Assembly: GCA_028820215.1 (NCBI GenBank)
Contig: JAPPKD010000063.1
Span: 1-52,640 of the forward strand
Direction: 5' to 3'
Source: Spirochaetaceae bacterium
GTDB taxonomy: Bacteria; Spirochaetota; Spirochaetia; SZUA-6; Bin103
Length of the DNA stretch: 52,640 bases
In this document: piece after piece, positions 10,054 to 17,033 of the stretch
Layout of the letters: each line of letters opens with the position of its first letter
Numbering within the stretch: position 1 is the stretch's first letter
Notes under the pieces: generated by a model
What the model saw: the letters and a program-made list of their open reading frames with translations, nothing else
Database searches by the model: none
What the model was told of the DNA's origin: nothing
Translations under genes and position numbers: made by a program

Positions 10054-10641
10054 TCAGGGAGCGAGCAGGCTGTGCTCCCACGAGCCGTTCGCCGTCCGAC
10101 GGAACTGCCGCCGGCGATGCAGGCGATCCGGGCGTTCCTCCCAGAAGACGAACCGCTCCGGCAGCAGGCGGTACCCGCCCCACCGCGCCGGCCGCGGCAC
10201 ATCTCGGTCGCGGAGGCCCTGGTCGAGTGCCAGGACAACGGTGTGGAGAATCTCCCACGGTGTGTCGAGTTGCGTCCCTTGGCGCCACGCGGCGATGGCG
10301 ACCTGCGCGTCGCGCGGCCGCTCGCGAAACGCCGCGTCGTCCTCCTGCGCGGAAGTCTCCTCGACCGGACCGCTGACGCGTACTTGGCGACCGAGCTCCC
10401 GCCAGTAGCCCAGCAGCACCGCGCGCGGATTGGCGCGGAGCTGCTCGCCCTTGGCGCTCTCGCGGTCGGTGAAGAACACGAAGCCGTCGCGTCCGGATCC
10501 GCGCACCATCACCATGCGGGCGTCGGGCATGCCGTCGGCGTCCGCGGTCGCCAGCGCCATCGCCTGCGGCAGCACCGCGCCGGCAGCGCGCGCGTCGGCC
10601 AGCCAGCGGTCGAACAGTTCGAACGGATCGGCGGTGGTCAT
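10054..10641 (-). CDS. pdxH: Pyridoxamine 5'-phosphate oxidase-family protein
   Basis: The 195-residue protein matches PdxH, the FMN enzyme that makes pyridoxal 5'-phosphate. Visible segments are ARMVMVRG in the FMN-binding strand, FFTDRESAKGEQLRANP, GRQVRVSGPVEE, FRERPRDAQVAIAAW, then the C-terminal RWGGYRLLPERFVFWEERPDRLH and W...LAP, which bind FMN and product. The start is ATG 10641, in line with the family length and 14 bases from the divergent alditol oxidase start. Two features differ from classical PdxH: residues after AAW read RQGTQLD rather than the usual S-x-QS, and an unusual insertion follows. It could therefore be a PdxH-like relative. Confidence 0.85.
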   Translation of the reverse strand: MTTADPFELFDRWLADARAAGAVLPQAMALATADADGMPDARMVMVRGSGRDGFVFFTDRESAKGEQLRANPRAVLLGYWRELGRQVRVSGPVEETSAQEDDAAFRERPRDAQVAIAAWRQGTQLDTPWEILHTVVLALDQGLRDRDVPRPARWGGYRLLPERFVFWEERPDRLHRRRQFRRTANGSWEHSLLAP

Positions 10642-10655
10642 CGGAGCTCGGCCCC

Positions 10656-11909
10656 ATGATCGCCAATTGGGCCGGAAATGTCCGCTTCCAGCCGCGGCGC
10701 CTGCACCGGCCGCGGAGCATGGACGAATTGCGGCAGGCACTGCACGGGCATGACCGCGTCCGGGTCGTGGGATCGGCTCATTCGTTCAACCGCGTGGCCG
10801 ACACCGAAGGCGTACTGATCGACCTGGCCGGCATGCCGCGCGGTCTTGATGTCGACAGCGCCGGCCGACGGGCGCGGGTGAGCGGCGGCTGGACCTACGG
10901 AGAGCTCTGTCCACGGCTGCATGAGGCCGGCTGGGCGCTCGACAACCTCGCCTCGCTGCCGCACGTCAGCGTAGCCGGCGCCTGCGCGACCGCCACGCAC
11001 GGCTCGGGCCGGCGCCTGGGTTGCCTTGCCGAGCAAATCGAGGAGGTCGAGCTGCTGACTGCAGACGGGGAGGTAGTAACGGTGGCGCATGGCGACGAGC
11101 GCTTCCCGGCTGCCGCCGTGAGCCTGGGCGCGCTGGGGATCGTGACGGCGCTCACGCTCCGCGTGCGTCCCGCGTTCTCGATGATCCAGCACGTCCACGA
11201 GCGCGTCCCGCTGGACGTGATCGCCGCCGAGCTGGTGGCGACGATGACGCGCGCCTACAGCGTCTGCCTGTTCACGGCCTGGGAGGACCGGCCGCATGCC
11301 GACGCCTGGGTGAAGCGAGTGGTCGCCGATGGCACTCCGTCCGCGCCCGCGGAGCCTCTGTTCGGCATACCGGCCACCTCGCGCGATCGGCATCCTCAGC
11401 CGGAAGGCTCGGCCGATGCGTGTACGGAGCAGCGCACCGTGGGACCGTGGCACCTGCGGCTGCCCCACTTCCGGCCTGATCGGACTCCCGCCTCCGGCGA
11501 CGAGTTGCAGACCGAGTACTTCGTGCCGTGGGAGCACGCGCCGGCCGCGATTGACACGGTCGCCGGCCTGGGTGCCCACATCAGGCCGGCGCTGCTGCTG
11601 ACCGAGATCCGCGCCGTGGCTGCCGACCGGCTGTGGCTGAGCCCCTTCCACGGGCGCGAGTCGCTGGCCATCCACTTCTCCTGGCGCAACGACTGGGAGG
11701 CGGTGCGGGCGGTGCTTCCGCGCCTGGAAGAGGCGCTCGCTCCGTACCGCGCGCGCCCGCACTGGGGCAAGCTCTTCACGTATCCGCGCGAGTACCTGGA
11801 GCAGGTCTACGGAGCGTCGATGCATCGCTTCCGCGACGCCGCCCGGTCGCTCGACCCGCGGGGCCGGTTCCGCAACGCGTTCCTGGACCGCTGGGTATTC
11901 GACGGCTGA
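10656..11909 (+). CDS. Alditol/xylitol oxidase-type FAD enzyme
   Basis: At 417 residues this matches the length and sequence style of alditol oxidase (AldO), a member of the vanillyl-alcohol-oxidase flavoprotein family. It opens NWAGNVRF; GSAHSFNR contains H42, in the position where AldO links FAD covalently. FAD-domain motifs ASLPHVSVAGACATATHGSG and SLGALGIVTALTLRV follow, and the C-terminus carries HWGKLF. Such enzymes oxidise xylitol, sorbitol or related polyols at a primary alcohol, producing hydrogen peroxide. D-arabinono-lactone oxidase is the nearest alternative. It is divergent from pdxH with only 14 bases between starts, so its promoter must lie within pdxH. Confidence 0.88.
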   Translation: MIANWAGNVRFQPRRLHRPRSMDELRQALHGHDRVRVVGSAHSFNRVADTEGVLIDLAGMPRGLDVDSAGRRARVSGGWTYGELCPRLHEAGWALDNLASLPHVSVAGACATATHGSGRRLGCLAEQIEEVELLTADGEVVTVAHGDERFPAAAVSLGALGIVTALTLRVRPAFSMIQHVHERVPLDVIAAELVATMTRAYSVCLFTAWEDRPHADAWVKRVVADGTPSAPAEPLFGIPATSRDRHPQPEGSADACTEQRTVGPWHLRLPHFRPDRTPASGDELQTEYFVPWEHAPAAIDTVAGLGAHIRPALLLTEIRAVAADRLWLSPFHGRESLAIHFSWRNDWEAVRAVLPRLEEALAPYRARPHWGKLFTYPREYLEQVYGASMHRFRDAARSLDPRGRFRNAFLDRWVFDG

Positions 11910-11927
11910 GCCGACCGTTCGGCCGCG

Positions 11928-13025
11928 TTACGCAGAGGGTCTGCCGGCACGCAGCGCGTTCTCGATCCACGGCCACATGATCGAGCCGTAGAACCGGTGA
12001 CCCTCCGGTCCGTACTCGTGCTCGTAGTGATCGCCACACCCGGCGACCCCGTAGATGGCGCGAAGCCGCGACACGGCGTGGTCGACCTCCGTTACCGGGT
12101 GCAGCGCGTCATGCAGGCCGTTGACGGTCAGGAGCATCCGCGGGGCGATCAGACCCGCGACGTCCCAGTACTCGCCGAAGGTGAGCATCCCCGGGACCAC
12201 GTTGCAGGGGCAGTGGCGCATGGTCCCGCGCGGACTGATGTAGTTGTTGAACGCGCAGCAGGGTACCGCCACGCCGATGCGCTCGTCGCACGCCGCGGCA
12301 TGGAGCGTGGCCATTCCGCCGCCGGAATTGCCGAGCATGAGCACGCTGCCGTCGGCCACCTCGGGTAGCGTGAGAGCCCAGTCGATCAGGCGCATCAGGT
12401 CCCAGACCCGCTCGCCGATCAAGGTACGCCCCGCAAGCGCGACCTGCCATGCGTGGCACCGGCAGTCGCGGCCGACCTTGCCGGCGACGTCCCGTATGCG
12501 ATAGCTCGACGGATTGTTCCCCATGCCACGCGTCGCCGGTGCTATGGCCAGGAAGCCCCGCTTCGCCGCCTGCACGGCGACGTCCTGATCCGTACGCTCG
12601 ATCTTCTTCCTGGCCGCGATGGTGTCCCAGACGCCGGCGTACTCGTCTCCGTTCTCGTGGCCGTGCGGAGTCAGGGCGAGGGGGAACGGGCCCGCCCCGG
12701 CCGGCGTCAGGATCCAGAACCGCACCCATACGTCCGGCTCTGTCTGTATTCGTCCTGTTCCCCTGGTGAATCCATCGAGTTGCTCCATGCTCGGGCTCAG
12801 CTCGACCGACACGGCTTCTTGTCCGGCCGCGTCGGCGATGCTCTCGAGGCCGAACAGCTCCACGAGCCTGGATCTCGCCGTTCGCTGCCATTCCTCGAAG
12901 TCGGCCGGATTCCGGGCACGGCATGCGTGCGCGCGGCGCTCCTCTCCGTACAACCGAGACAGATACGCTCGTACCTCGCCGGGATGCTCTTCACTCCAAC
13001 TCGTCCGCTGCGGTGGGCCGGTCAT
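11928..13025 (-). CDS. Alpha/beta-hydrolase family esterase (Abhydrolase_7/acetyl-xylan-esterase-like)
   Basis: The 365-residue protein has an N-terminal helical region of about 90 residues, then a hydrolase core. GNSGGGMATL supplies nucleophile S234, preceded by the oxyanion-region LTPHGHENG. A late NGLHD aspartate and EGHRFY histidine complete a catalytic triad. No signal peptide is visible. Start choice: ATG 13025 has TATCAT seven bases upstream; GTG 13031 in the same frame is an alternative. Related proteins are often annotated as acetyl xylan esterases or dienelactone-hydrolase-like esterases in polysaccharide-degrading genomes. It is divergent from the nitrilase fusion gene across 25 bases. 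Substrate unknown. Confidence 0.8.
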   Translation of the reverse strand: MTGPPQRTSWSEEHPGEVRAYLSRLYGEERRAHACRARNPADFEEWQRTARSRLVELFGLESIADAAGQEAVSVELSPSMEQLDGFTRGTGRIQTEPDVWVRFWILTPAGAGPFPLALTPHGHENGDEYAGVWDTIAARKKIERTDQDVAVQAAKRGFLAIAPATRGMGNNPSSYRIRDVAGKVGRDCRCHAWQVALAGRTLIGERVWDLMRLIDWALTLPEVADGSVLMLGNSGGGMATLHAAACDERIGVAVPCCAFNNYISPRGTMRHCPCNVVPGMLTFGEYWDVAGLIAPRMLLTVNGLHDALHPVTEVDHAVSRLRAIYGVAGCGDHYEHEYGPEGHRFYGSIMWPWIENALRAGRPSA

Positions 13026-13032
13026 CGGCACG

Positions 13033-13044
13033 ATGATATAGAGT
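13033..13044. promoter_or_regulatory. Two abutting divergent -10 elements (leaderless starts)
   Basis: In the 25 bases between divergent starts, the plus strand carries TAGAGT at 13039-13044, six bases before ATG 13051. The minus strand carries TATCAT (complement of 13033-13038), seven bases before ATG 13025. The hexamers touch end to end. No Shine-Dalgarno sequence fits either gene. Any -35 would lie within the opposite coding region. Confidence 0.5.
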
Positions 13045-13050
13045 CCGAGG

Positions 13051-14478
13051 ATGGATATCCGCCAGGAGATGACGTTCGACGGCAGGAGTTATCCCGGATG
13101 GGCCTGGCCCGTCGCGGCTGATGGAGTCGAGGTCGTGCCCGGCGGAGCAGTCCTGCGCTCCACGGGTGACGAAGCAGTATCGGTGGGGGCCGCGGATGTC
13201 CATACCTGGAACGGCGACGCCATCGAGATCACGTTTCGGCCGAAACGCGATGCGCGCGGCACGCTGGAGTTCGGGTACTTCGGCGGGGCGGAGCGCGCCG
13301 TCGCGGTGGTGGACTTCGCCGCGTCGACGCTCGCCCTGTGGACCAGCGACTGGCGCCTTGGTCAGCCGGTCGCCACGGTCAGGATCGACATCGCCGCGGA
13401 TCGGGACCACGTGCTGCGCCTGCGCAAGACCGACGGCGGCGGCAACCTGATCGGGTTGTCCGACCTGGAGCTGTTCTGGGACGGGCGGAACGTGATCCGT
13501 GAACCGGATCAGGACGTGCTTCCCGAGATGGGGGTGCGCTTGGCGGTGTGCAACCAGACGATCCTGGCGCGCCGCTTCGTGCTCTACGGAGAGCAGCCAC
13601 CCGTACCGGAGTACCTCCACGTCGGCGGCTACCAGATGCTCAACCAGCCTTCCATCGAAAGGAACCTGGAGGCCACCTGCCGGGGAGCGCGGCAGGCGGC
13701 CGACCTTGGGATCCAGCTTCTGGTGACTCCGGAGACGAGCCTGACCGGCCTGTTCGCCGAGCACGAGGTGACGCAGAGTCCCGAGCCCGTCAAGGAGGCC
13801 GAGGACACCCTGCGGAGGTTCCTTTCCGCGCTTCCCGACGCCCCGTTTCTGGTGGTGGGGCTGCCCGTCTGGGAACGGGATCCGGAGCACCCCGACCGCG
13901 TGGTTCGCTACAACGTGTCGCGCGTCTACGACCCCGACGGAGGGATTCTCGCCGACTGCCCCAAGGTCCACTCCTGCGAGGTCGATTTCTGGCACGGTCA
14001 GAGCCTGAACGAGTTCGACGTGCACGGCGTGCCCGTCAGCCTCCACGTCTGTCACGACGCGCGCTACCCGGATACCTGGACGCTGCCGGTCATGTTTGGC
14101 GCTCGCCTGGTGCTCCATCCGTCAAACGGCGGCAAGCAGCGGGGCAGCGTGGATGGCCTGGAGCGCATGGCCCACGCGGCCGTGACCTCCAGTCATGCCT
14201 TCTATCTCCACGTCAACGGTGGTGGCGGCAGCTACCTGGTGAGCCCCCACAAGTACGACAACCTGCTCGACACGAGCCTGGAGTCCAGGCGCGACAACCC
14301 GGCGTTCCCGATGGTCGGCGAGCCGGTCGAGTGCCTGCTGCACGCCAAGGTGCGCATCCACGACGCGTTCGGGTACTGGCCGGTCCGTTCCTTCCGGGTA
14401 TCCGAGGAATCCGCTCGAGCCTACGTCGACCTGTACCGGGCGCGCGGCGGATCGCGGGCAACCTCGGCCGACCCATGA
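13051..14478 (+). CDS. Carbon-nitrogen hydrolase (nitrilase superfamily) with N-terminal beta-rich domain
   Basis: The C-terminal half (about residues 190-475) is a nitrilase-superfamily amidase with the Glu-Lys-Cys triad visible as VTPETSLTG (E228), CPKVHSCE (K305) and LHVCHDARYP (C334). The first roughly 185 residues are an added beta-rich region (HTWNGDAIEITFRP, TLEFGYFGG, LELFWDGRNVI) that looks like a jelly-roll or laminin-G-like carbohydrate-binding fold; that part is inference. No signal peptide is present. The enzyme would hydrolyse a C-N bond of an unknown amide or carbamoyl compound. ATG 13051 has TAGAGT six bases upstream and no ribosome-binding site, suggesting a leaderless transcript. 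Confidence 0.85.
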   Translation: MDIRQEMTFDGRSYPGWAWPVAADGVEVVPGGAVLRSTGDEAVSVGAADVHTWNGDAIEITFRPKRDARGTLEFGYFGGAERAVAVVDFAASTLALWTSDWRLGQPVATVRIDIAADRDHVLRLRKTDGGGNLIGLSDLELFWDGRNVIREPDQDVLPEMGVRLAVCNQTILARRFVLYGEQPPVPEYLHVGGYQMLNQPSIERNLEATCRGARQAADLGIQLLVTPETSLTGLFAEHEVTQSPEPVKEAEDTLRRFLSALPDAPFLVVGLPVWERDPEHPDRVVRYNVSRVYDPDGGILADCPKVHSCEVDFWHGQSLNEFDVHGVPVSLHVCHDARYPDTWTLPVMFGARLVLHPSNGGKQRGSVDGLERMAHAAVTSSHAFYLHVNGGGGSYLVSPHKYDNLLDTSLESRRDNPAFPMVGEPVECLLHAKVRIHDAFGYWPVRSFRVSEESARAYVDLYRARGGSRATSADP

Positions 14479-14491
14479 CCAGAAAACCGCC

Positions 14492-14934
14492 GTGATCTTC
14501 GGAGAGGATCTGCGCCTGAGCAGGCGGGGGCTGCTGGCCCGGCCAGCCGAGTCGCTGCTGCTCGCGGTGGCCGTCGCGCTGGCTGTGGCGGCGACCGTGG
14601 CCGGCGTCACGTTGGCAACAACGGCGGCGACCATCTCTGAGCGACTGCTGTCATCGACCCGGTACCGCGAGATCGCCGTCACCACGACGCCCTTGAACGC
14701 CGAACGTCGCATGGAGTGAACCTGCTCGGCGCCCTGCCTTTGGCGACTGACTGCGCAAGCATCCTCAGCCTGATGACGGTCGAGGTGCTGAGCCGTTCGC
14801 GCCAGATCGCGCTGTCCCGCACTTTCGGGGCTGCGAAAGCGGTGATCGTGCGCGAATTCCTCTCCCGATCGCTGCTCATGATGCCGGTCTTCTCCGCCCT
14901 GTCGGCACCGATCCCTGAAGGGATCCGCGACTAG
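14492..14934 (+). pseudogene. Collapsed duplicate of the FtsX-like permease pair
   Basis: The first part (GTG 14492 to about 14714; EDLRLSRRGLLARPAESLLL) matches the start of the permease at 15483 over some 65 residues, including the first membrane segment and RYREI. At about 14714 it passes directly into VNLLGALPLATDCASIL, SLMTVEVLSRSRQIAL and FGAAKAVIVREFLSRSLLM. This matches the end of the second permease from about 17957. A further deletion joins it to PVFSALSAPIPEGIRD and the stop at 14932-14934. Roughly 2.9 kb has thus shrunk to 443 bases. The stop at 14717-14719 and frame change show that it is not translated as one protein. Confidence 0.85.
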
Positions 14935-14953
14935 CCCGACGGATGCTCAGTCC

Positions 14954-14997
14954 TTGACGCAGGTTGAATGCCGTGAATACCATTACACGTAATTCAC
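14954..14997 (+). promoter_or_regulatory. Promoter with palindromic operator candidate for the RHH-permease operon
   Basis: TTGACG (14954-14959), an 18-base spacer and TACCAT (14978-14983) form a good -35/-10 pair. The -10 is overlapped by inverted repeats: ATTAC-AC-GTAAT at 14982-14993, and GTGAAT (14973-14978) with ATTCAC (14992-14997). Ribbon-helix-helix regulators bind such short inverted repeats, so self-repression by the next gene is plausible. Confidence 0.5.
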
Positions 14998-15018
14998 TGA
15001 TGACAAGAAGGTATGTTG

Positions 15019-15486
15019 ATGGATAAGGACAGCACGAAAGCCGAATCACCTGATAAGGCGCGCGGGAAGCGCACCCGTGTCTTCAAGGTCGACGTGGACC
15101 GGATTGCCGAAGAGCTTGAGGAGGCCGGCGTCACCGGTCTCCACAAGAGCACGCTCGCCGCGATGTTCGAGGACCTCGACCAGACGGTCGAATCGGTTCG
15201 CGGCAAGCGGTCGAACGTCGTGATGGTCAGAGTCAGCCAGGACAGCCTGGACCGGCTCGACGACCTGGTCGAGTGCGGTCTGACCCGCAGCCGTTCGGAG
15301 GCCGCCGCTTTCCTCATCACGGAGGGGGTCAAGGCTCGCAGCGACCTCTTCGACAAGATCGCCGATCAGACGCGTGTGATCCGTAACGCGAAGGAACGTC
15401 TGAGAGAGCTCCTCAAGGACGAGGAGCTCCCACGGAAGCACGGTGACGCGACGGTGATCATCGCGGACGCCGACCAGGTCAAGTGA
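15019..15486 (+). CDS. Ribbon-helix-helix-type regulator coupled to permease genes
   Basis: The 155-residue protein has a basic N-terminus (KARGKRTRVFKV), an acidic helical stretch, and residues 66-105 (SNVVMVRVSQDSLDRL...SRSEAAAFLITEGV), a strand-helix-helix pattern typical of CopG/Arc-like DNA-binding proteins. A helical tail (ARSDLFDKIADQTRVIRNA) follows. The start is ATG 15019 because AGAAGG (15006-15011) lies seven bases upstream; ATG 15013 is too close. Its stop overlaps the GTG of the first permease by four bases (GTGA), so the three genes form an operon. It probably regulates the operon through the palindrome over the -10. No toxin partner is visible. Confidence 0.75.
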   Translation: MDKDSTKAESPDKARGKRTRVFKVDVDRIAEELEEAGVTGLHKSTLAAMFEDLDQTVESVRGKRSNVVMVRVSQDSLDRLDDLVECGLTRSRSEAAAFLITEGVKARSDLFDKIADQTRVIRNAKERLRELLKDEELPRKHGDATVIIADADQVK

Positions 15487-17024
15487 TCCTGCGCGAGGAC
15501 CTGCGCATGAGCGTGCGCGCGCTGCTCGGCCGGCCGGCCGAGTCGCTTCTGCTGTCGCTCGGCGTGGCGCTGGCGGTTGGGGCCACGGCGGCCGGCGTCA
15601 CGCTGGCCGGCACCACGCGGGCGCACTCCGAGGCGCTGCTGGCGTCACCCCGCTACCGCGAGATCGTCGTATCGACGCGCGCCGAGACGTCCACGATGGC
15701 GTTGCCGGCACGGATGCGCGGCCCTGCGGACCTGGTCCTCGGTGTCGACGACCTGGAACGCGCTCGATCGGTGGCCCCGTCAATCCAGCACGCCTACCTG
15801 TCCAACCCGACCGGGTTCCTGCTGGGCGAAATCCCGCTTCCCAGCGGCTTGGCGAAGTCAGCGGCCGGCGCAGCGGGAGCGCCGGCGGCTTCCGCCCGGA
15901 CGGCCGGCACGGCTGGTTCGGTGCAGGTATTCGTCATGCCGGCCGCGTCTGCGACGTCCGGGCCGGCCGATGCGACGAAGCTCGGTTCGGTGTCGCAGGC
16001 CGAATCGGCGGGTGCCGCCATCGACGTTGCCGGTACGGCTCTCACGGCGGACACGGGGACGAAGGAACTGCCGGCCGTGTCGGACGACGGCGTGAAGCAG
16101 CTCCTGTCGGCCAAGGATCTGGCCGGCTTCTCCCCGTCGCTGGTGTCCGCACCCGACGGCCCGCAGCCGCAACTGGAGTACCTGCACGGGATGGAAGTCA
16201 CGCCCGAGTTCTTCGCCGCGCGGGGCCTCACCGCCGCTGCCGGCAGCCTGTTCGCGGATGCAGACGTGAGGCGGGGCGAACCCGTCCTCGTGCTGGGCTC
16301 GCAGCTCGGCGCCACCCTGTTCGAGGACGGGTCGGCCTTGGACCGGCAGGTGCTGTCGATGAACCGTCTCTACCGGATCGTCGGCGTCCTCGCTCCAACC
16401 GGCACGGAGGTGGATGAGCACGCGTTCGCGCCGGCGCCGCAGGCCGCGGACAGAATCAAGGAGTTCGCCATCAAGACTGCGGGCACGAACACCAGCCTGC
16501 GGTTCACCGTCACGGACCCGGCGCACCTGGACGAGGCGCGCGCGCAGCTTGCCGGTCACTTCGCGGCCGGCTACGGAGAGGGCGCCGTGTCGATCGGCAT
16601 CCCGCGCGCGGAGGCCCAGTCGACGGCCGACCGCTACCGGCGCCTGGTCACTATCATCCTCTTTCTGGCGCTGTCGGCGCTGACGATCGCGGCGGTCAAC
16701 ATGACCAACATCTTCTACGGCCGCGCCGTCCGCAGGCAGCGCTCGGCGGGCATTCTCAAGGCCGTGGGCGCCAGCATGCCGCAGGTGTTCGCCGTCTTCT
16801 TCCTGGAGGCGCTCATCGTCGGTGCGGTCGGCGGAGCGGCCGGTCTGGGGCTGGCGGCGCTGCTGTCGCGCCTGATCGAGCAGACGATCGGCTTCGGCGC
16901 GCTGCATGCCGGACTGGTCATCGGCGGCGTGGCCGCCGCGTGGACGCTGGTCGCCGCCTGCAACGTGCTGCCGGCCGCCGCTGCGGCACGGATACCGGCC
17001 GCGGACGCGATCCGCTACGAGTAG
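15483..17024 (+). CDS. FtsX-like/MacB-type ABC permease subunit
   Basis: The 513-residue membrane protein has one N-terminal transmembrane helix (about residues 22-43, SLLLSLGVALAVGATAAGV). A large extracytoplasmic domain of about 340 residues follows, rich in Ala/Ser/Thr in its first part. Three C-terminal helices follow (from IILFLALSALTIAAV; FAVFFLEALIVGAVGGAAGLGLAAL; GLVIGGVAAAWTLVAACNVL). The cytoplasmic RRQRSAGILKAVGAS loop is the usual FtsX-family coupling segment, and the C-terminus ends ARIPAADAIRYE. MacB/LolCE relatives move lipids, peptides or signals mechanically with an ATPase partner. It starts at GTG 15483 inside the regulator's stop and is followed nine bases later by a second permease. 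No ABC ATPase is encoded nearby. Confidence 0.9.
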   Translation: MILREDLRMSVRALLGRPAESLLLSLGVALAVGATAAGVTLAGTTRAHSEALLASPRYREIVVSTRAETSTMALPARMRGPADLVLGVDDLERARSVAPSIQHAYLSNPTGFLLGEIPLPSGLAKSAAGAAGAPAASARTAGTAGSVQVFVMPAASATSGPADATKLGSVSQAESAGAAIDVAGTALTADTGTKELPAVSDDGVKQLLSAKDLAGFSPSLVSAPDGPQPQLEYLHGMEVTPEFFAARGLTAAAGSLFADADVRRGEPVLVLGSQLGATLFEDGSALDRQVLSMNRLYRIVGVLAPTGTEVDEHAFAPAPQAADRIKEFAIKTAGTNTSLRFTVTDPAHLDEARAQLAGHFAAGYGEGAVSIGIPRAEAQSTADRYRRLVTIILFLALSALTIAAVNMTNIFYGRAVRRQRSAGILKAVGASMPQVFAVFFLEALIVGAVGGAAGLGLAALLSRLIEQTIGFGALHAGLVIGGVAAAWTLVAACNVLPAAAAARIPAADAIRYE

Positions 17025-17033
17025 GCCCCGGCC

